A DNA stretch of 64,000 nucleotides from Prevotella sp. (GCA_017459445.1 JAFUDJ010000009.1:1-64000), one strand, 5' to 3'; counted from the stretch's first letter, positions 9,022 through 18,914 are shown. Notes: a model not told the origin generated them from the letters alone. Made by a program: numbers and translations.

Positions 9022-9052
9022 CTTACCATTTGTAAACAATAACACGATTTGC

Positions 9053-9517
9053 ATGGATAAAATAGACAATCTCGACAAGCGGATTCTGAGTATCCTGTCG
9101 CAAAATGCACGTATTCCGTTCAAGGATGTTGCTGCGGAATGCGGTGTCAGCCGTGCTGCTATCCACCAGCGCGTTCAGCATCTCATAGAGAACGGCGTCA
9201 TCGTCGGCAGTGGCTTCGATGTCAACCCCAAGAGTTTAGGCTACTCCACCTGTACATACGTCGGCATCACGCTGGAGCGTGGCTCCATGTACAAGGACGT
9301 CGTGGAGCGCCTGCGTCATATCCCGGAAGTAGTAGAGTGCCATTTCACGACAGGGCCCTATACCATGCTGGTGAAGCTCTATGCCCGTGAGAATGAGCAG
9401 TTGATGCAGCTGCTGAACGGGCGTCTGCAGGAAATTCCCGGCGTGGTGGCCACCGAGACGCTTATCTCGCTGGAGCAGAGTATCAAGCGCGAAATTCCCG
9501 TCCATTTCGACGAATAG
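9053..9517 (+). CDS. Lrp/AsnC-family transcriptional regulator
   Basis: The 154-residue product has the standard two-part layout. An N-terminal winged HTH covers about residues 4-60 (LDKRILSILSQNARIPFKDVA, then VSRAAIHQRVQHLIENGVI), and a C-terminal RAM domain with a VECHFTTGPYTMLVKLYA strand covers about 70-145. Such proteins form octamers or hexadecamers and sense amino acids or other small ligands in the cytoplasm. The ATG at 9053 is chosen because it lies just downstream of a consensus promoter. The next gene, a peptidase fusion, starts 45 nt later and may be co-transcribed, which would fit a regulator that responds to amino acids. Confidence 0.93.
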   Translation: MDKIDNLDKRILSILSQNARIPFKDVAAECGVSRAAIHQRVQHLIENGVIVGSGFDVNPKSLGYSTCTYVGITLERGSMYKDVVERLRHIPEVVECHFTTGPYTMLVKLYARENEQLMQLLNGRLQEIPGVVATETLISLEQSIKREIPVHFDE

Positions 9518-9562
9518 CAGACAGCAACAAGTAAAAAGACTATCAATACAAGACGAAAGCAC

Positions 9563-11338
9563 ATGAGAAACCGTTTTGACTGGCGGTCACGCTTGTCGGC
9601 AGTGTATGCCGCATTTCCCGAAGCGCCCTGCAAACCTGTTATTGGTATTACCGGCAACTATGGCGACCAGACCTGCAAGCTGGCCGAGGGCTATTATCAG
9701 TCGGTCAGCCAGGCGGGTGGAATACCTGTCATTATTCCGCCCCTCAGCGACACCGATGCCATCATCAATATCCTGGACCGCATCGACGGCCTGCTGCTCA
9801 GCGGTGGCAGCGATTTCAACCCGCTCTACTGTGGCGAAGAGCCGTCGCCACGCTTAGGCGGCATCAACAGCAGGCGTGACTTGCCTGAACTCCTGATAAC
9901 CCAACTGGCCTATAACCGGCAGCTTCCCATGCTCGGCATTTGCCGGGGCATCCAGACGCTGGCCATGGCCTTGGGCGGCAGGGTGGAACAGGACATCAGC
10001 AGCCTGTCCTCCGTCAAGCACTCGCAGGATGCCGACCGTTCGGAGCCGACCCATAGCGTCGTCGTCGAACCCGACTCCACCTTATATAATATATATAGCC
10101 TCCAGCCTCCGGTCGCCAGCCTCTTTGTCAATTCCTTCCACCATCAGGCTGTCAGCGCTCCCGGTGAGCACTTCCGGGTGACAGCCCGCTCCACGGATGG
10201 CATCATCGAGGCTATTGAGAGCTGTGAGTTCAAGAGCATCATGGGTGTACAATGGCACCCCGAATGCCTTGGCGACGACGGGCAGCCTCTCTTCCAATGG
10301 CTCGTCAGACAGGCTTCCAGCTACCATGATGCCTGTCGACTGCATCGGCGCATCCTGTCGCTCGACACCCATTGCGACACCCCGATGTTCTTCCCTCAGG
10401 GTATCGACTTCGCCAGCCGCGACGAGCGCATCCTTGTCGATTTGCATAAGATGACTGAGGGACGTCAGGACGCAACCATCATGGTAGCCTATCTGCCACA
10501 GCCGCAGGCCGGCGAGTCATTCGCCTCCAAGGTCGCCTTTCCGGTCAACAGTCCGTTAGAGTATGCCGACCTTATCTTCGACAAAGTAGAAAAACTGGCA
10601 GGGCAGAACAGTCAATACCTCAGCATAGCCCGCACGCCTGCCGAGCTTTATGCCAACAAACAGGAGGGGCGTAAGAGCATTATGCTGGGCATTGAGAACG
10701 GGTTGGCGCTGGACGGCGACATCCGGAACGTGACGCATTTCGCCCGGCGCGGGGTTGTCTATATCACCCTTTGCCATAATGGCGATAACGACATCTGCGA
10801 CTCGGCACGAGGCTGCGCCACCCACAATGGCGTCAGCCAGTTCGGCCAGCAGGTCATCCGCGAGATGAACCGCCTGGGCATCATGGTAGACCTTAGCCAT
10901 GCAGCCGAGAAGAGTTTCTACGATGCGCTCGACGTATCCGCCACTCCCATCGTATGCAGCCACAGCAGCTGCCGGGCCCTCTGCGACCATCCGCGCAATC
11001 TTACCGACGACCAGATGCGGGCCTTAGCCGCCAAGGGCGGGGTTATGCAGATTACCTTATACAGGGGCTTCCTCGTTGCCGACACTCCCGATGAGGCTAC
11101 CGTGCTGCATGCCATGGCACATTTGGAGCACGCCATACAGGTCATGGGCATCGACCATGTCGGAATAGGCACTGACTTCGACGGCGACGGCGGCATTCGC
11201 GGCTTGGCCGATTCGTCGGAACTGATTAACTTCACGCGACAGCTCTTGGCCCGCCGCTATTCCGAGAGCGACATCCGGAAGATATGGGGCGGCAACTTCC
11301 TGCGGGTCATGGCACAAGTGCAGGAACAGAAACGATAA
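9563..11338 (+). CDS. Fusion of C26-type gamma-glutamyl hydrolase and M19 dipeptidase
   Basis: Two enzymes are joined in one 591-residue chain. Residues about 24-250 form a class I glutamine-amidotransferase-like (PuuD/peptidase C26) domain with nucleophile Cys127 in GICRG and the His232-x-Glu234 pair in GVQWHPE. Residues about 262-585 form an M19 (renal) dipeptidase domain with metal ligands in THCDTP (His270, Asp272), the GIENG glutamate, DLSHA and CSHSS. No signal peptide is visible, so it is probably cytoplasmic. The pairing suggests sequential cleavage of gamma-glutamyl peptides and the released dipeptides; the substrate is inference. The neighbours are an Lrp-type regulator and a glutaminyl-cyclase-like lipoprotein. 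Confidence 0.9.
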   Translation: MRNRFDWRSRLSAVYAAFPEAPCKPVIGITGNYGDQTCKLAEGYYQSVSQAGGIPVIIPPLSDTDAIINILDRIDGLLLSGGSDFNPLYCGEEPSPRLGGINSRRDLPELLITQLAYNRQLPMLGICRGIQTLAMALGGRVEQDISSLSSVKHSQDADRSEPTHSVVVEPDSTLYNIYSLQPPVASLFVNSFHHQAVSAPGEHFRVTARSTDGIIEAIESCEFKSIMGVQWHPECLGDDGQPLFQWLVRQASSYHDACRLHRRILSLDTHCDTPMFFPQGIDFASRDERILVDLHKMTEGRQDATIMVAYLPQPQAGESFASKVAFPVNSPLEYADLIFDKVEKLAGQNSQYLSIARTPAELYANKQEGRKSIMLGIENGLALDGDIRNVTHFARRGVVYITLCHNGDNDICDSARGCATHNGVSQFGQQVIREMNRLGIMVDLSHAAEKSFYDALDVSATPIVCSHSSCRALCDHPRNLTDDQMRALAAKGGVMQITLYRGFLVADTPDEATVLHAMAHLEHAIQVMGIDHVGIGTDFDGDGGIRGLADSSELINFTRQLLARRYSESDIRKIWGGNFLRVMAQVQEQKR

Positions 11339-11370
11339 ATGACGAACGACTAAAATACAAAGGTAAAACG

Positions 11371-12384
11371 ATGAAACGATTTTTCCCTTTTTTCCTTATC
11401 ACGCTATTGGGTCTGCTCACCTCGTGCAAAACGACCAAGAAGAGTCAGGACAGCCGGATGGCACCGGTCGCCATCACATTCGACGCCGATACTGCCTACG
11501 CTTTCTGTGCAGCACAGTGCGACTTCGGCCCGCGAACCATGAACAGCGAGGCTCATGAACGCTGCGGGCAGTGGATACAAAAGAAATTTGAGCAGTACGG
11601 CTATGTCGTAACCTTGCAGCAAGCCGACCTGAAAGGCTACGACGGCACCATGCTTCATAGCACCAACATCGTGGCCACCGCCCCCGACAAGGGAGGCGTC
11701 CATGGTTCCTCAGCCTCAGACGGTGCGGAAGAGGCATCGCGCATCTTGATATGCGCCCATTGGGACAGCCGTCCCTGGGCCGACAACGACCCGGATTCCT
11801 CCAATTGGCACAAACCCATACTGGCTGCCAACGACGGAGCGTCAGGCGTGGCCGTCATGCTGGAGCTGGCACGGCTCTTGCAACAGCACGACTCGGCTCA
11901 TGTCGCCGTCGACTTCGTCTGCTTCGACGCTGAGGACTGGGGAGCGCCGCAGTGGAGCGACACTGCCGACAGCGACTCATGGGCGCTCGGTGCACAGCAC
12001 TGGGCCGACAACTACCAGGGAAAGGCATATCAATATGCTGTCCTGCTCGACATGGTAGGGGGCCAGGGGGCGAAGTTCTACCGTGAGCGCTATTCTCTGG
12101 AATATGCCCGTACCGTAGTCGAGAAGGTGTGGCAGGCCGCCAGTGCCGCCGGCTACGCCAGCTTCTTCCCCTCGGAGCCGGGTGGCTACATCACCGACGA
12201 CCACTTGCCCCTGAACGAAAAGGCCGGCATTCCCTGCATCGACATCATCAATCACTATCCCGACTGCCAACAGAGCAGCTTCGGTCCTACGTGGCATACC
12301 GTCAGCGACGACATGCAACACATCGACCGTAACACGCTTCAAGCCGTCGGCCAGACCATGCTACAGCTCATTTTCTCTGAGTAA
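11371..12384 (+). CDS. M28-family lipoprotein, type II glutaminyl-peptide cyclotransferase-like
   Basis: The 337-residue product begins with a lipoprotein signal (FFLITLLGLLTSC, Cys19), so it is membrane-anchored outside the cytoplasm. The zinc-peptidase fold of family M28 is seen in CAHWDSRPWADND, AANDGASGVAVMLELA (Asp155), CFDAEDWG (Glu188), TDDHLPL and the final ligand in TWHTVSDD. This pattern is that of animal-type glutaminyl cyclases, which are also known from oral Bacteroidetes and convert N-terminal Gln of exported proteins to pyroglutamate. An aminopeptidase activity cannot be excluded. The ATG at 11371 is chosen because it gives a proper lipoprotein signal. It lies 32 nt after the fusion peptidase. 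Confidence 0.87.
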   Translation: MKRFFPFFLITLLGLLTSCKTTKKSQDSRMAPVAITFDADTAYAFCAAQCDFGPRTMNSEAHERCGQWIQKKFEQYGYVVTLQQADLKGYDGTMLHSTNIVATAPDKGGVHGSSASDGAEEASRILICAHWDSRPWADNDPDSSNWHKPILAANDGASGVAVMLELARLLQQHDSAHVAVDFVCFDAEDWGAPQWSDTADSDSWALGAQHWADNYQGKAYQYAVLLDMVGGQGAKFYRERYSLEYARTVVEKVWQAASAAGYASFFPSEPGGYITDDHLPLNEKAGIPCIDIINHYPDCQQSSFGPTWHTVSDDMQHIDRNTLQAVGQTMLQLIFSE

Positions 12385-12398
12385 TCCATGGCGATGCA

Positions 12399-14393
12399 TC
12401 AGAAACTGTAGCGCAGCTGCAGCAAAAGGTCGGTCATGGATGATTGGGGTATCTCCTGCAAGCCGCTGGAGATGGCGGCGCGGTCGAAGTAGTCGGTGAC
12501 GGCGGCCTTGGCCGTGAGCGTGAGGCGGCGCCCCAAGTCGGCGCGCACCATCAGCGAATAGCGCAGGCCGTGACCGTAGTAGGCAGGAAAGGAGAAGTCA
12601 TACAATAGCGAACGCTCATACTGGTAGAGGCGGCTGTCGTAGTCGTCGGTATGAAACCATGCCACGTGGCCGTCGATTCTGATGCCGCCGCGCTGCCACG
12701 ACGCCTGCTCTCCCACCATCACGCCACGGCTGTTGCCCGCCTCCTTCCGCACGGCGACGCCGTCGGCCTCAGTCCGCAGGGTCAGCTGCGGCAGCATCTG
12801 CCGCTCAGCCCTCAACCGCACGCGGTGCTCCGTGCTGTTGACGAGTCGCGTCTTGTCGGCATTGTCGCGCTGCCGGACATGCAGCCGGTAGCGCCCGTCA
12901 ACAGTCCATTTCCCTTTTTGATAGCGCGTATTCAGCATGGCGTCAAAGGCGTCGCTTGCCATGCTGACCTGATAGCGTGCCCAGCCGAAGTGGGCATAGT
13001 CGGCATAGGCCTGTACAAGCCATGCCCTTGCGGGCTGCCATGCGGCCCCGCCGTAGATGCCGTGTTCGTTCTGCACCCGTGTCCCTTCGCTGAAGCTCCG
13101 GGCGTGCAGCGCCGTGTAGCGCTTGTCGTAATAGCGGTGCAGGGCCATCAGGCTCAGCTGGCCGCTCACCCGCCAGTTCAGCGAGTGGATAGCAGCCAGG
13201 GCTCCCTGTCCGCTCAGCGCCGTCTCGCCGGCCACGGCCCACCGTTCGTTGTTATATCCGTAGTCCATGCTGACGTTGAAGAAGTCGCTCCCCGCCGGAT
13301 AGTAATGGCGGTAGCGGGCTGTCGTCTGCGGTTGCAGGCGGCGGTCGAAATGAGTGTAGACGGCATTGGCGTGGACATACAGCGTCCCTTTCCGCCATCC
13401 GACGCTGCCGCCGAGGTCGGTTTCGTGGGTATTGTTCTTCTTGTCCATCTCCGCCACGGTACGGTGATAGCCGCCTGTCACCAGCGTCCGCACCGTGCCG
13501 TCGCCGTTCAGCGTGGCGTCCACGGCCCGGTAGGAGGCAAAGGCCGTGGCTTTCCACCTCCGGTTCAGCTTGATGGTAGCTGCCAAGCCGTGCAGGTAGT
13601 TGTCAGCCGACCGCGAGGCATGGGCTGTCAGCGTATGCGTGCTGCGCCCCAGCGACTGCAGGGTGGCCAGCTTGCCAAGATGGAAACCGGTGTTCATCAG
13701 CAGCCCCATGCCCATCTGGACACGGTACATGCCGGCATTCAGTTCCGCCAGGCGCCCCATGTCGCGCAGCTGGAAGTAGTAGGAATAATGGTCGTAGCCC
13801 GCCTTGTTGCGGTTTGAAAAGAAGGGCTCGCCGGCGTCCTGCCCGCCAGTCAGGCCGAACTTGATGCGGTTGTTGTAGTTGAACTGGTAGCGGATGTCGT
13901 GGCGGTAGCGGTAGCCCAAGTAGCCGTTCTCGTCGCCGCGTCGTTTGTAGAGCGGTATCTTCGCCGTGCCCATCAGCGTGTGCTTCCCGTATTTTGCCAC
14001 GTCGCCCATGGCCGGCCATGTGCGTTCCGGGCGCCCTTCGCCGACGCAGACGAAATGCTCCAGCAGCTGCCGTGTGCCCCAGTCCAGTCCGGCCACCATC
14101 GCCAGTTCGTTGAGCGACCGCACGGGGCTGTACCTGTCAATATAGGCCACCAGCTCTTCCACCTGCCGCGCCGACAGGAAGGGCAGCTCTTCCAGTTCCT
14201 CGCGTGTCGTCTGGTTCAGGTTGATGCGGTGTGCCGCCCGTTCCTCCAGCTGTTCCATGTCCTCGGCGCTGTATGCCTCTTCGATGTCTTCCGTTGCCAT
14301 CCACGCATGCAGTGCCTCGCGCCAGTCGCCCTCCGTCTGTGCCGCTGCTGCCGTGGAAAACATAAGGATTGTGATAGTTAGTAAGTATTTCAT
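12399..14393 (-). CDS. Helix-hairpin-helix protein with outer-membrane beta-barrel-like C-terminus
   Basis: The 664-residue product starts MKYLLTITILMFSTAAAAQ, a signal peptide. Residues about 45-115 contain paired helix-hairpin-helix motifs of ComEA type (INLNQTTREELEELPFLS and VRSLNELAMVAGLDW). The remainder is rich in alternating beta-strands with many Tyr/Arg residues and ends LLLQLRYSF, a typical barrel terminus with a final Phe. Proteins of this layout are common in Bacteroidetes; their function is not established, and a role in DNA uptake is only a suggestion from the HhH part. The start codon lies 6 nt from a consensus -7 box, so the mRNA is probably leaderless. Confidence 0.8.
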   Translation of the reverse strand: MKYLLTITILMFSTAAAAQTEGDWREALHAWMATEDIEEAYSAEDMEQLEERAAHRINLNQTTREELEELPFLSARQVEELVAYIDRYSPVRSLNELAMVAGLDWGTRQLLEHFVCVGEGRPERTWPAMGDVAKYGKHTLMGTAKIPLYKRRGDENGYLGYRYRHDIRYQFNYNNRIKFGLTGGQDAGEPFFSNRNKAGYDHYSYYFQLRDMGRLAELNAGMYRVQMGMGLLMNTGFHLGKLATLQSLGRSTHTLTAHASRSADNYLHGLAATIKLNRRWKATAFASYRAVDATLNGDGTVRTLVTGGYHRTVAEMDKKNNTHETDLGGSVGWRKGTLYVHANAVYTHFDRRLQPQTTARYRHYYPAGSDFFNVSMDYGYNNERWAVAGETALSGQGALAAIHSLNWRVSGQLSLMALHRYYDKRYTALHARSFSEGTRVQNEHGIYGGAAWQPARAWLVQAYADYAHFGWARYQVSMASDAFDAMLNTRYQKGKWTVDGRYRLHVRQRDNADKTRLVNSTEHRVRLRAERQMLPQLTLRTEADGVAVRKEAGNSRGVMVGEQASWQRGGIRIDGHVAWFHTDDYDSRLYQYERSLLYDFSFPAYYGHGLRYSLMVRADLGRRLTLTAKAAVTDYFDRAAISSGLQEIPQSSMTDLLLQLRYSF

Positions 14394-14398
14394 TGACG

Positions 14399-14430
14399 CA
14401 AAGGTATGACAAAAACCGCAAACAGACAAA
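14399..14430 (-). promoter_or_regulatory. Complete Bacteroidetes promoter, probably leaderless, for the HhH/barrel gene
   Basis: On the minus strand TTTG (14430-14427), 20 nt and TACCTTTG (14406-14399) match the consensus exactly. The ATG at 14393 begins 6 nt after the box, where transcription should start. Confidence 0.85.
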
Positions 14431-14464
14431 TAAAAACAGATTAATTTCTTTTACCAAGATTCTC

Positions 14465-14495
14465 TTGGCTGTTTGCCCGCTAATTCGTACCTTTG
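14465..14495 (+). promoter_or_regulatory. Complete Bacteroidetes promoter, probably leaderless, for the DUF4294-like gene
   Basis: TTG at 14465-14467, 20 nt, then TACCTTTG at 14488-14495. The ATG at 14500 begins 5 nt after the box. This promoter is divergent from the one at 14399-14430, with about 35 bp between the two -33 elements. Confidence 0.85.
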
Positions 14496-14499
14496 CGGC

Positions 14500-15126
14500 A
14501 TGAAACGAAGTTTGCTCATATTCATCGCTACTGCCATGGCTGTCATGGCACGCGGCCAAGGCGCCAAACCGGAGGACAGGCAGGTCGACATGGACAGTCC
14601 CACGTTCGTGCCTACCGTCAGGGTCGGCAAGGTTCTGGAGGGCGGCGACAGCATTCAGTACATGGAGATGAACAACGTCTACGTCTTCCCGCCCGTCACC
14701 TTCACCAGCAAGCGTCAGCAGGCTGCCTATATGCGGCTGGTGAAGAACGTCAAGACGGTGCTCCCCATCGCCAAGGAAGCCAACATGATAATGATGGAAA
14801 CGGCCGAGTATCTGGAGACGCTTCCCTCCAAGAAGGCCCGCGAAGAGCACATGAAGCGCGTCGAGAAAAGCATCATGCAGGAGTATAAGCCGCGCATGAA
14901 GAAGCTCACCTACTCGCAGGGCAAGCTGCTCATCAAGCTCATCTACCGTGAAAGCCGTTCCTCCAGCTACGAGCTCATCCAGGCTTTCTTGGGCCCTGTC
15001 CGTGCCGGATTCTATCAGGCTTTCGCGTGGGTGTTCGGTGCATCGCTGAAAAAAGAGTACGACGCGGAAGGCATTGACCGCCTTACCGAACGCGTCGTAC
15101 TCATGGTTGAAGCCGGACAGCTGTAG
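14500..15126 (+). CDS. DUF4294-like secreted protein
   Basis: The 208-residue product starts with a signal peptide (MKRSLLIFIATAMAVMARGQ). The conserved Bacteroidetes-type domain reads YVFPPVTFTSKRQQAAYMRL, followed by long amphipathic helices (KTVLPIAKEANMIMMETAEY) and KLTYSQGKLLIKLIYRES. This resembles DUF4294, whose function is unknown. An upstream in-frame TTG precedes the -33/-7 elements and is rejected. The gene converges on cysS, with only 5 bp between the two stop codons. Confidence 0.82.
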   Translation: MKRSLLIFIATAMAVMARGQGAKPEDRQVDMDSPTFVPTVRVGKVLEGGDSIQYMEMNNVYVFPPVTFTSKRQQAAYMRLVKNVKTVLPIAKEANMIMMETAEYLETLPSKKAREEHMKRVEKSIMQEYKPRMKKLTYSQGKLLIKLIYRESRSSSYELIQAFLGPVRAGFYQAFAWVFGASLKKEYDAEGIDRLTERVVLMVEAGQL

Positions 15127-15131
15127 CCCGC

Positions 15132-16646
15132 CTACACATTCAGGCGCCAGGTCACGCCGTCCTTGGTGTCCTTTACTTCAAAGCCGGCGGCGGCTAACTC
15201 GTCGCGTATCTTGTCGCTCGTGGCCCAGTCCTTGTCGGCCTTGGCCTTGGCCCTCAGCTCAAGCACCATGTCCATCACCTTGCCGAAAGCCTCCTCGCGG
15301 GCATCATTGGAGCCGGACTTCTCGGCTTTCAGGCCCAGGATGTCCTCGGCAAAGAGGTGCATCACCTCCTTCAGTTCCTTCAGACAGTCGGCGCAGATGG
15401 TGGCCTTGTGGTCCACGAGTTTGTTCACCACCGTACAGGCCTCGAACAGGTGGCTGATGACCTGCGGCGTGGCCAGGTCGTCGTTCATGGCGTCGTAGCA
15501 GCGCTGGCGCAGCCCTTTGACGATGCGCTCCGTCTCGGCATCACACTGCGGGGCAACCGCGATGCGCTCCAGGTCGCTGATGGCGTTCAGCAGTTTCTCC
15601 AGTCCTTTCTCGGCAGCTACCAGTGCTTCGTTGGAGAAGTCGACGGTGCCGCGATAGTGTGCCGACAGGATGAAGAAGCGGATGGTCATGGGCGAGTATG
15701 CCTTTTGCAGCAACGGGTGATTGCCTGTAAAGAACTGCTCGAGCGTGATGAAGTTGTTATACGACTTACCCATCTTCTGGCCGTTGATGGTCAGCATGTT
15801 GTTGTGCATCCAGTACTTGACGGCGGGGTGCCCCATCGAAGCCTGGGCCTGGGCTATCTCACACTCGTGGTGCGGGAATATCAGGTCCATGCCGCCGCCG
15901 TGGATGTCGAACTGCTCGCCCAAGTACTTGCGCCCCATGGCCGTACACTCGCAGTGCCAGCCCGGGAAACCGTCGCTCCATGGCGACGGCCAGCGCATAA
16001 TATGCTCAGGCTGGGCCTTCTTCCAAAGGGCGAAGTCGGCCTGGTTCTTCTTTTCACCGACGCCGGCCAGCTCGCGGCTCTCGTCCTTGATGTTCTCCAG
16101 GGAGCGCCCGCTGAGGACGCCGTAGCCTTCCTGCTTCTTGCCTCTTGCCTCCTGCCACTTGTTATATGCCTCGATGTCGAAATAGATGCTTCCGTTCGAC
16201 TCGTAGGCAAGACCGTTGTCCAGAATCTGCCGTACCAGCTGCTGCTGTTCGATGATGTGCCCCGTGGCGTGCGGCTCAATGCTCGGGCGCAGCACGTTCA
16301 GCGCATCCATGGCCGCATGGTAGCGGTTGGTATAGTACTGTGCTATCTCCATCGGCTCCAGCTGTTCCAGCCGTGCCTTCTTGGCTATCTTGTCCTCGCC
16401 CTCGTCGGCATCGTGCTCCAAGTGGCCCACATCGGTGATGTTGCGCACGTAGCGTACCTTATAGCCCAGATGCTTCAGGTAGCGGAACACCAAATCGAAC
16501 GTGATGGCAGGGCGGGCATGCCCTAAATGCGGGTCGCCATAGACGGTGGGACCACAGACGTACATGCCGACATTGGGGGCATGCAAAGGCTCGAAGCGCT
16601 CCTTCTGGCGCGTCAGCGTGTTGTATATGACCAGTTTCGATTCCAT
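15132..16646 (-). CDS. cysS: Cysteinyl-tRNA synthetase
   Basis: This class I synthetase charges tRNA-Cys. The 504-residue product carries the HIGH-type motif in [15 protein letters not shown], the zinc-binding Cys/His set ([18 protein letters not shown]) and the KMSKS motif as KMGKS. The start [15 protein letters not shown] at 16646 is preferred over an ATG 18 nt upstream. Upstream is a 300-nt leader holding a 45-bp repeat element and a conserved 24-codon ORF, preceded by a TACCTTTG box at 16978-16985. The same leader precedes the thioredoxin-like gene at 58734. Confidence 0.96.
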   Translation of the reverse strand: MESKLVIYNTLTRQKERFEPLHAPNVGMYVCGPTVYGDPHLGHARPAITFDLVFRYLKHLGYKVRYVRNITDVGHLEHDADEGEDKIAKKARLEQLEPMEIAQYYTNRYHAAMDALNVLRPSIEPHATGHIIEQQQLVRQILDNGLAYESNGSIYFDIEAYNKWQEARGKKQEGYGVLSGRSLENIKDESRELAGVGEKKNQADFALWKKAQPEHIMRWPSPWSDGFPGWHCECTAMGRKYLGEQFDIHGGGMDLIFPHHECEIAQAQASMGHPAVKYWMHNNMLTINGQKMGKSYNNFITLEQFFTGNHPLLQKAYSPMTIRFFILSAHYRGTVDFSNEALVAAEKGLEKLLNAISDLERIAVAPQCDAETERIVKGLRQRCYDAMNDDLATPQVISHLFEACTVVNKLVDHKATICADCLKELKEVMHLFAEDILGLKAEKSGSNDAREEAFGKVMDMVLELRAKAKADKDWATSDKIRDELAAAGFEVKDTKDGVTWRLNV

Positions 16647-16687
16647 AACTCTTTCTATAATCATTCTTTACAATATCAATAAGTTAG

Positions 16688-16929
16688 AGACCCCACCCCA
16701 ACCCCTCCCCTTGAAGGGAGGGGAGCTGCTGCGCTTATACTGCCCCGTAGCCCCCTTGAAGGGAGGGGAGCTGCTGCGCTTATACTGCCCCGTAGCCCCC
16801 TTGAAGGGAGGGGAGCTGCTGCGCTTATGCTGCCCCGTAGCCTCCTTGAAGGGAGGGGAGTGCCCTGCGGCTTACTTTCCGGCGGCAGCCGTTCCCCTCC
16901 CTTCAAGGGGAGGGGCAGGGGTGGGGTCT
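16688..16929 (-). repeat. 45-bp repeat element with G-quadruplex-type inverted ends, in the cysS leader
   Basis: The 242-bp element is bounded by inverted repeats that start AGACCCCACCCC and end GGGGTGGGGTCT. The interior holds three 45-bp units (starting 16711, 16756 and 16801) plus a partial fourth. Four G4 blocks form a G-quadruplex motif on the plus strand at 16907-16926 and on the minus strand at 16691-16710. A homologous element with five units lies at 58356-58687. Both precede genes and read in the same direction relative to the gene. Confidence 0.9.
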
Positions 16930-16946
16930 GTATTGTTATAATTCAT
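16872..16946 (-). CDS. Conserved 24-codon leader ORF upstream of cysS
   Basis: An ATG about 32 nt after the -7 box opens a 24-residue frame starting MNYNNTDPTPAPPLEGRG and ending TAAAGK. The homologous leader at 58339-58413 encodes the same length with 3 nucleotide differences in 75. The peptide is Pro-rich, which could slow ribosomes. Whether it is translated is not known; the similarity may simply reflect duplication of the whole leader. Confidence 0.4.
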   Translation of the reverse strand: MNYNNTDPTPAPPLEGRGTAAAGK

Positions 16947-16977
16947 GTTTGCTTTCGACAAATCGAAAAGTTTGCTG

Positions 16978-17011
16978 CAAAGGTACGAAAAAACTTTAAA
17001 TCGTAAGCAAA
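16978..17011 (-). promoter_or_regulatory. Candidate promoter for cysS, start of the duplicated leader cassette
   Basis: On the minus strand TTTG (17011-17008), 22 nt and TACCTTTG (16985-16978). The spacer is 2 nt longer than consensus. The sequence TTCGTACCTTTGCAGCAAAC around the -7 box is identical to that at 58298-58317. A small hairpin (TTTTCGA/TCGAAAG) follows the presumed transcription start. Confidence 0.65.
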
Positions 17012-17083
17012 ATTACTATGGAATTATTGTAGAATATTCACCTTATTTGCATCAGCCGACCACAGAAGGCTGCCGGAGCGCAA

Positions 17084-17420
17084 CAGGTTTTATGCCAATT
17101 GCGCAGCAGGTTTATGGCAGTTGCACAGCAGGTTTATAGCAGTTTTGCAGCAGGTTTATGGCAGACGATTTTATGTTTCTCCGGTAAACGTACTTAATTT
17201 CTCCGGTAAACGCATGTTATTTCTCCGCTAAACTAATACAGTTTAGCGGAGAAATAGAAGTAGTTTAGCGGAGAAACTTACCACGTTTAGCGGAGAAAGT
17301 GAATTTGAAGTGACATAACAGTGCTACGGATATGGCAGAGAAAACACTGCGAAACGGCTGAAAAGAAGGGGAAAAACAACTGAAAAAAGGGGGGAAAGCG
17401 GCTGAAAAGGAAGGGGAGAA
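17084..17420. repeat. 22-bp periodic array A between eno and cysS
   Basis: Four blocks share a 22-bp period. CAGGTTT occurs at 17084, 17107, 17129 and 17151. TTTCTCCGGTAAAC (third copy with CGCTAAAC) occurs at 17176, 17198 and 17220. The inverted form GTTTAGCGGAGAAA occurs at 17241, 17263 and 17285. A last block has (A/G)NGGC-type cores at 17332, 17354, 17376 and 17398. The three plus three inverted copies centre on 17237. No ORF is supported. Homologous to array B at 57845-58145. The remaining DNA up to the eno terminator is featureless. Confidence 0.88.
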
Positions 17421-17495
17421 AAGGGCTGGTGCCTCATCAATGCCGCAAGGTCTCTCACGTCAGGGAGTAAGAGTCTTGCAGACTGTCAGGTATTA

Positions 17496-17532
17496 ATAAA
17501 GCGGTGCAGCTGTTCTGGCTGCACCGCTTTAT
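17496..17532 (-). terminator. Intrinsic terminator of eno
   Basis: A perfect 15-bp stem (ATAAAGCGGTGCAGC and its complement) with a 7-nt loop lies 18 nt beyond the eno stop. On the minus strand it is followed by a T-rich stretch. Confidence 0.85.
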
Positions 17533-17549
17533 GATGTATAGGCAGAGGC

Positions 17550-18887
<1,338 letters not shown>

Positions 18888-18906
18888 TTATTTGCTTTTC
18901 AGACTG

Positions 18907-18914
18907 CAAAGGTA
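18907..18914 (-). promoter_or_regulatory. -7 box (TACCTTTG) for eno
   Basis: CAAAGGTA on the plus strand lies 50 nt upstream of the eno ATG. The DNA just upstream (18915-18955) is a simple repeat of an ATAATTC word, and no TTTG -33 element is seen. Confidence 0.55.

Noticed and set aside
10081..10098. TATATATA islands inside genes (also near 3713, 6487, 21562, 24798)
   Set aside because: They encode Leu/Ile/Tyr runs with AT-rich codons and do not fit the TAnnTTTG promoter form; they were not treated as promoters.
16546..16941. Repeat-peptide frames across the 45-bp elements (also 58344-59837 minus and 58447-58737)
   Set aside because: Because 45 is a multiple of 3, several frames stay open and read as LKGGE or SPPFKG repeats. 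The frames run into unrelated genes and have no independent support.
17084..17420. CRISPR array
   Set aside because: The 22-bp units have no constant repeat separated by unique spacers, three units are inverted, and no cas gene is in the window.
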